NCBI GenBank assembly: GCA_964578835.1
Contig: CAZOEL010000004.1
Coordinates: forward strand, 73,783-137,782
Length of the DNA stretch: 64,000 nucleotides
DNA from: CAZOEL01 sp964578835
GTDB lineage: Bacteria > Desulfobacterota > Syntrophobacteria > Syntrophobacterales > Syntrophobacteraceae
Direction of reading: 5' to 3'
Numbering within the stretch: position 1 is the stretch's first letter; every line of letters begins with the position of its first letter. A program made the position numbers and the translations under genes. The notes under the pieces were generated by a model. It was not told the DNA's origin. It was given only the letters and a program-made list of their open reading frames with translations, and searched no databases. Below are positions 59,685-64,000 of the stretch, piece by piece.

Positions 59685-62372
59685 TCAGCCAGGTTCTTTC
59701 ACCGAACCTTCCTCTGATTCTCCGGGTCGGGCTTTCTCCACCGTTGAAGCCTCACTGACGGCAAGCCCCGCTCTTTGCTTACCAGCCCCCGTTTGGTAGA
59801 GCTCCGCCAAACGCTCCTGCAGCTTTACGTAACCTTCCTCCAGGGATGGCTCCATCACCACTATTTCATGCTGAACCATGATTAGGCGCTTGAGCTCAGG
59901 GATGCTCGTGGGAGCGATCGCTTTGAGATAGACGGGCTGAATGTAGGTCATTGTCCTGCCGATAGGCAGCATGATCATCTTTCCCAACTCCACTTCGGAT
60001 CCCGCTTGATTCCATAAAGTGAACTGAGCCGATACGGCGGTGTCCTGGTTGATGAAGGCTTTGATTTGGTGGGGTCCATAGACGAGCTTGCCTTTTGGAA
60101 AACTGTAAACCACAATCTCTTCATAATTCCACGGATCGCCTCCAGCCACGACCAAGGCTCTGAGATTCGTTCTTCCCCTCGGGCTGAAGGGGGAGAGCAG
60201 AAGAAAATCTAGAAGGTCCTCCTCGCCGATCAAATCGAGCGTAAGATAATAGGATTTCTGACTTCGCCACGTGAACTGAGCTTCTTCAAAAGATTCGATC
60301 GCGGCAAAGTCCCAGACGTCTTCCTGGGAATAGAAGACATTGGGATCAGTTTGATGGTATTTGGCGTAAACGCCCATTTGAATGTTGAAAAACTCTTGAG
60401 AATACCGCACCTGGGAGATGAGATGCCTCGGCATCTCGCTTTTATCCTTGAAAACCCCGGGGTAGATCTTGCGGTAGGCCTGGATGATCGGGTCGCTCGT
60501 ATCGAACACATAATAGTCGACCGTACCGTTATAAGCATCTACAGCAATCTTTACCGAATTGCGGATGTAGTTGATCTGGCCCCTTTCGGTAGAGCTTTTC
60601 TCTGAGTAAGGAAACCAGTTGGAGACCGTGAAGGCGTCTTGTATCCAGTAGAGCGTGTCAGGCGTCACAGCCAGGTAGGCGTCCTTGTCGAGAAGCAGAT
60701 AAGGAGTGAGATGCTCGATTCTCTCTCTAATGTTTCTCCTGAAGAGAATTCTGCTCTGAGCGTTCGTCTTTGTTGTGAACAGGAGGTTTCTATCCCAAAA
60801 ATAGTAGGCGAACAAACCCTTTACAAGAGAATTTGTAATAGGAACTCCTCCTGTTCCTCTGTAATGGGTTATTACGTTCGAGCCTCCATTGGGATAGTCG
60901 AACTCCCCGTAGTCGTTCGGAGCAATACTGTAGAAACTGTCATCCATAAGTCCGAAATAGATGCCCGGCTCCTTCACAGCAAAGTTCAGGGCCGATTCCG
61001 GCGGTATCCCCCTCGCAATCCACTCGAGAGGCTGCTCGCCCGGCTGCTCGGCGGGCGTCATCACATAACCATAGCCATGAGTGTAGGACATATGCTCGTT
61101 GACCCAGGTTCTGGCGCCTTGGGGAAGATCTTCGAGTCGGAATTCCCTTGCAGCAAGGAACGCCTGCTGGTAAGCGCCGTCGATGCTGAAGCGGTTCACA
61201 TCAACGGTGGAGAAGTCATAATAAGTCCGAAGCTCCTGAAGAGTGTTGTAGACATCATTGAGCAATTCTCCATCCCAGACCGGAATATTGCGAAGGATGT
61301 CCTTGACCTTGGAAGATGGCACATCCCCTCCGGGCACGGGCTCCGGGTCAAAGGGACGAACCCGCACATCCTTGAGCTTATATGCGGATAGCGTCGCGTC
61401 TATGCTATTTTGGATGAAGGGCGTAAGCGTTGAAAGCTCATTTGGCTTCACAACGTACGCATGCAGAGTGTTTCTCATCGTGTTGGAGTAGCGGAACGCC
61501 AGAGTGACGGCAAATAGAATCCCAAAGAAAAGAAAGAATCGCAGCCCTTTTCGGGTATTCAAATAACTGACCAGCGATATCGCCATAGCGGCGAGAAGAA
61601 AAATGGAAGCCCATAGGATGGGTACGATCACCTTCATCTGCACCCAACCGGGACCGAAAAAGAGTGGCTCGTGAACGGTCGAATAGAGAAGCTCATAACG
61701 CTGGAGAGAAAGCCCCCAAATCTCGATAAGAAAGATGATAGAGATGATGGAGCTCAAATGCAGCTTTGCGCCATGAGGGAGAGGCTGATCCGTTTTTATC
61801 AATAGTCTCTTTTCGAGCCAATAGAGAAGCGCCAAGGCAGCCAGAAGAAAGAAGAAAGCGATGGAAAGCTGACGTTGAAGGAGCGTATAAACCGGGTAGG
61901 AGAAAAGATAGTAGGATATATCCCTTCCATAGGCGGGATCCTGAATGCCGGAGCTCGGTCCGAAAACATAGAACAGCGCCGCTTCCCATTCCCTGAAAAG
62001 AGGAAGCGCGATGGGGATGGTGAGCAGAAACGAAAGAGGCAGGTACACTTTCATCGACCCGGTTCGAAACAGCCTATAAAGATCCTTGTAAGCCCATTTA
62101 TGTTTGTCCGGCGCCGATCCCCCTGCGCCCAGATAGCGAGAGCCGGTCCAGAAGTTCACAAAAAAGATGAGAAAAAAGAGGATGGTTACCACAGTATAAA
62201 CCAGATATTTGTAAAGAACCCGCTGCCAATAGTAGACCTCATAACCGGCAGAATAAAACCAAAGTATATTAATCAACTCGTCCGCAAGCAGGAGGCTCGC
62301 CACGATAACCATGCCTCCCATTCCCAGGACGCTACCCGCAAAAGCCAGCAGCCAACGCTTCCATCTATCCAT
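59685..62372 (-). CDS. UPF0182 family large membrane protein
   Basis: 895 residues. Seven predicted N-terminal membrane helices (about 8-290) precede a large extracytoplasmic domain. Typical segments: YYWQRVLYKYLVYTVVTILF, YVVKPNELSTLTPFIQNSID, DAYNGTVDYYVFDTSDPIIQ, AYRKIYPGVFKDKSEMPRHL and QAGSEVELGKMIMLPIGRTM. This matches UPF0182 (COG1615), whose function is unknown. The C-terminal 40 residues are low-complexity and charged. The ATG at 62372 has no strong ribosome site (only AGGTAAAATAAG). Monocistronic. Confidence 0.9.
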   Translation of the reverse strand: MDRWKRWLLAFAGSVLGMGGMVIVASLLLADELINILWFYSAGYEVYYWQRVLYKYLVYTVVTILFFLIFFVNFWTGSRYLGAGGSAPDKHKWAYKDLYRLFRTGSMKVYLPLSFLLTIPIALPLFREWEAALFYVFGPSSGIQDPAYGRDISYYLFSYPVYTLLQRQLSIAFFFLLAALALLYWLEKRLLIKTDQPLPHGAKLHLSSIISIIFLIEIWGLSLQRYELLYSTVHEPLFFGPGWVQMKVIVPILWASIFLLAAMAISLVSYLNTRKGLRFFLFFGILFAVTLAFRYSNTMRNTLHAYVVKPNELSTLTPFIQNSIDATLSAYKLKDVRVRPFDPEPVPGGDVPSSKVKDILRNIPVWDGELLNDVYNTLQELRTYYDFSTVDVNRFSIDGAYQQAFLAAREFRLEDLPQGARTWVNEHMSYTHGYGYVMTPAEQPGEQPLEWIARGIPPESALNFAVKEPGIYFGLMDDSFYSIAPNDYGEFDYPNGGSNVITHYRGTGGVPITNSLVKGLFAYYFWDRNLLFTTKTNAQSRILFRRNIRERIEHLTPYLLLDKDAYLAVTPDTLYWIQDAFTVSNWFPYSEKSSTERGQINYIRNSVKIAVDAYNGTVDYYVFDTSDPIIQAYRKIYPGVFKDKSEMPRHLISQVRYSQEFFNIQMGVYAKYHQTDPNVFYSQEDVWDFAAIESFEEAQFTWRSQKSYYLTLDLIGEEDLLDFLLLSPFSPRGRTNLRALVVAGGDPWNYEEIVVYSFPKGKLVYGPHQIKAFINQDTAVSAQFTLWNQAGSEVELGKMIMLPIGRTMTYIQPVYLKAIAPTSIPELKRLIMVQHEIVVMEPSLEEGYVKLQERLAELYQTGAGKQRAGLAVSEASTVEKARPGESEEGSVKEPG

Positions 62373-62902
62373 CTTATTTTACCTCTTCCGTGTGGCATTC
62401 CACCGATTAGCGCCAAAGAACATAGCCGGGAGACTCTCAGCATCGGAATTCCGCTCGCCCGGGAGAAAAAACGGATGCCTCTGAATGAGAAAGAATCTTT
62501 CCAGCCTTGAGAGCAGAAAACGAAAAACAGCATCCTCGAAGAATCCTCAGGTAATAAATAAAAGGTAATCATCGCGGTATAGCCTCCCAAGCGATTTGAT
62601 ATCGGAGGGCGATATCAGGGCGAGCATCAGCCGGCCGGGGATGCGATCCCCGGCTGAAGAATGTCCCTTCATAAGGAGCTAAGGAATATGTATCCTCGCA
62701 GACCTGCCTCGTTTCATTCGAAATCCATGGATCTATTGACTGTGCAATCTCTCGCGGTGAGCACAGGGAGAATTTCTTCCGCCATCTGGCTGGATGCAAG
62801 GGGACGTATCCGACGCTAAATGGAATGAGGGGAAAATGTTCTCGATCTATCATGGAGGGTTATCTCATCAATAACGCCTCAGTCGGTAATCCCGGCTCTT
62901 TT
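62373..62902. other. Intergenic region between galT and the UPF0182 gene
   Basis: 530 bases. Two hairpins follow galT (minus strand): GATATCG-GAGGG-CGATATC at 62599-62617, and a stronger one at 62636-62654 (CCGGGGAT-GCG-ATCCCCGG). The second could terminate galT. No coding frame with a ribosome site was accepted. Confidence 0.4.
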
Positions 62903-63910
62903 TCAGTCGCCTCTGAGAAGACCTGCATCCTCCTCGGGAAGAGATGGGTTTATACATATCCCGGAGCCTATCTCGAAGCCTGCCGGTGTAGTGAGCCGAG
63001 GCCGGATCTGAAGGTACCAGTGCAACTGCGGTTCATTCGCCCGATATCTGGCCGAAGTATTTATGATGTAGTTGTAGTCGGGGTCGTTCAGCCGATCGTG
63101 CAACCTTGCGAGGAGATCCCTAAGGGCGATAGAAAGGTGCAACTTTTCCTCATCGCCAATGGAGCCGAAATCGGCCTCATGCTTCTTCGGCACTATCCAG
63201 ATCTCAAACGGCGCTTCGGCTGCATAGGGAACAAAGGCTGCAAAGAATTCGTTCACCAACACGATACGCTTTTGATCTCGCAGTTCATGCTTCAGGATAT
63301 CGCAGTAAACGCAGCGGCCCCATTCATCGAAGTATCGCTCGGCCTCTTCCTCTCTCCATCGGATGTGGTGTGGGACCATGCCCGTGACGATGATCTGAGA
63401 GTGAGGGTGAATGAGCGAAGTGCCGGCGCGCGGCCCGTGGTTACGGAATATGATCGTCATCATGTTTCGATGCTCCTCCATGAGATCCACGTAGCGCCTG
63501 TGATAGGTTTCAACGACTACCCCAGCTTCCTCCAGGCTCATCTGAGCGATATCGCGGTTATGCCAGGGAGTCTCTATAAGCACCTCGTGGCGGCCATATC
63601 CCGGCATGCCCACATAGATTCCCGAGCTGAACCTCTCGGTGCTGCCCTGAGGGCTGAGGGCAGGAAACTTGTTGGGGACCACCCGCGTCTGCCACCCGCC
63701 GCCCTTCTCCCTGCCCGGCATCTCAAGCAGGATTCCGGGAAGCATGTTTTCGTTGTCAGGGCAAAACGGGCAGTTTGGATCTCTTACAGGCAGCAGACCA
63801 ATTCTATCTTCGTGCTTATAATCGCGCGGCCGCCTTCCTCTGGATGGGGCGCAAATTACCCATTGACCTGTAGCCTTGTTGCGCCTTATTTCACTCGAAG
63901 CCTGCACCAT
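62903..63910 (-). CDS. galT: Galactose-1-phosphate uridylyltransferase GalT
   Basis: 335 residues from ATG 63910 (GCGGAG 9 bases upstream); an ATG at 63919 adds three residues. HIT-superfamily nucleotidyltransferase of the Leloir pathway. Zinc Cys pair in PNCPFCPDNEN, nucleophile motif SLIHPHSQIIVTG (HPHSQ), a second Cys pair (CVYC) and WIVPKKHEADFGSI, then the family C-terminus EIGSGICINPSLPEEDA. Many anaerobes use this broad subtype on other sugar-1-phosphates, so strict galactose specificity is not certain. Cytosolic. The neighbour upstream lies outside the window. Confidence 0.92.
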   Translation of the reverse strand: MVQASSEIRRNKATGQWVICAPSRGRRPRDYKHEDRIGLLPVRDPNCPFCPDNENMLPGILLEMPGREKGGGWQTRVVPNKFPALSPQGSTERFSSGIYVGMPGYGRHEVLIETPWHNRDIAQMSLEEAGVVVETYHRRYVDLMEEHRNMMTIIFRNHGPRAGTSLIHPHSQIIVTGMVPHHIRWREEEAERYFDEWGRCVYCDILKHELRDQKRIVLVNEFFAAFVPYAAEAPFEIWIVPKKHEADFGSIGDEEKLHLSIALRDLLARLHDRLNDPDYNYIINTSARYRANEPQLHWYLQIRPRLTTPAGFEIGSGICINPSLPEEDAGLLRGD

Positions 63911-64000
63911 CTTCTTCATCTCCGCTAATCATTCCTGGTTATGATTTGGGCTGATGAAAATCAGGGCAGGAATTCCCTGAAATGGACCATCACTTTCTTC

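Noticed and set aside
1..64000. tRNA, rRNA, CRISPR array, prophage or toxin-antitoxin genes
   Set aside because: None was recognised by eye on either strand. A tRNAscan/Infernal run would be needed to exclude short RNAs.

Overview
This window looks like chromosomal DNA from a Gram-negative, flagellated bacterium. A member of the Desulfobacterota (former Deltaproteobacteria) fits best. That is an inference from gene content: a flagellar operon with L- and P-ring genes behind a sigma-54 promoter, large PAS-rich sensor kinases and a CheB/CheR fusion, a sigma-54 activator, an Isf-type iron-sulfur flavoprotein, and a DUF5752/TreT/OtsA/OtsB trehalose locus. No rRNA, tRNA, CRISPR array or prophage was seen.

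Layout. 1-5996 (minus strand): the distal flagellar rod and ring operon flgF-flgG-flgA-flgH-flgI-flgJ-(flgN-like)-flgK, with flgK cut by the window edge. 6-12 kb: small envelope proteins, a PilZ-like protein, a 51-residue Cys-rich protein, an AI-2E family permease, an orphan GspC-like protein, an Isf-like flavoprotein and a voltage-gated-type channel with a non-canonical filter. 11.9-15.7 kb: an OmpR-type two-component system followed by a DegP/HtrA protease that has an operator-like 11-bp repeat array. 16-17.6 kb: a c-type cytochrome, a REP/BIME element and a truncated IS1634-type transposase. 17.5-27.8 kb (minus): a four-gene signalling cluster (PAS/GAF-LuxR regulator, CheB-CheR-PAS fusion and two paralogous hybrid kinases). 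28-29.2 kb: decayed transposon debris. 29.2-34.6 kb: the trehalose locus, with a one-base frameshift in a G7 tract of treT. 35-37.4 kb: a sigma-54 activator with a substituted receiver and an SH3 protein. 38-45.4 kb: a tail-anchored miniprotein, a Zn-dehydrogenase, a ClC transporter and a run of small exported proteins (His/Asp/Arg-rich lipoprotein, dockerin/TSP3 protein, acidic PD-repeat protein, a 42-residue protein with four CxxC knuckles, Pmp3, a PRC-barrel protein). 45.5-51 kb: a secreted HExxH protein and a DUF389-unknown-MscS operon. 51-57.7 kb (minus): a complete N-type ATPase operon atpDCQRBEFAG. 58-64 kb: a SYLF protein, a phasin-like helical protein, a UPF0182 membrane protein and galT.

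Many genes share an osmotic/ionic and envelope-stress theme: trehalose synthesis, MscS, ClC, the ion channel, the N-ATPase with Na+-type ligands in its c subunit, DegP with its own two-component system, Pmp3 and SYLF. Intergenic regions carry several palindromic elements. The REP pair at 8.9 and 16.8 kb has a compensatory stem change, and a decayed Y1/RAYT-like transposase start lies at 29.0 kb. The least described items are the four-CxxC miniprotein and its exported neighbour, the tandem-repeat His/Asp/Arg lipoprotein, and the Walker-less protein between the DUF389 and MscS genes.
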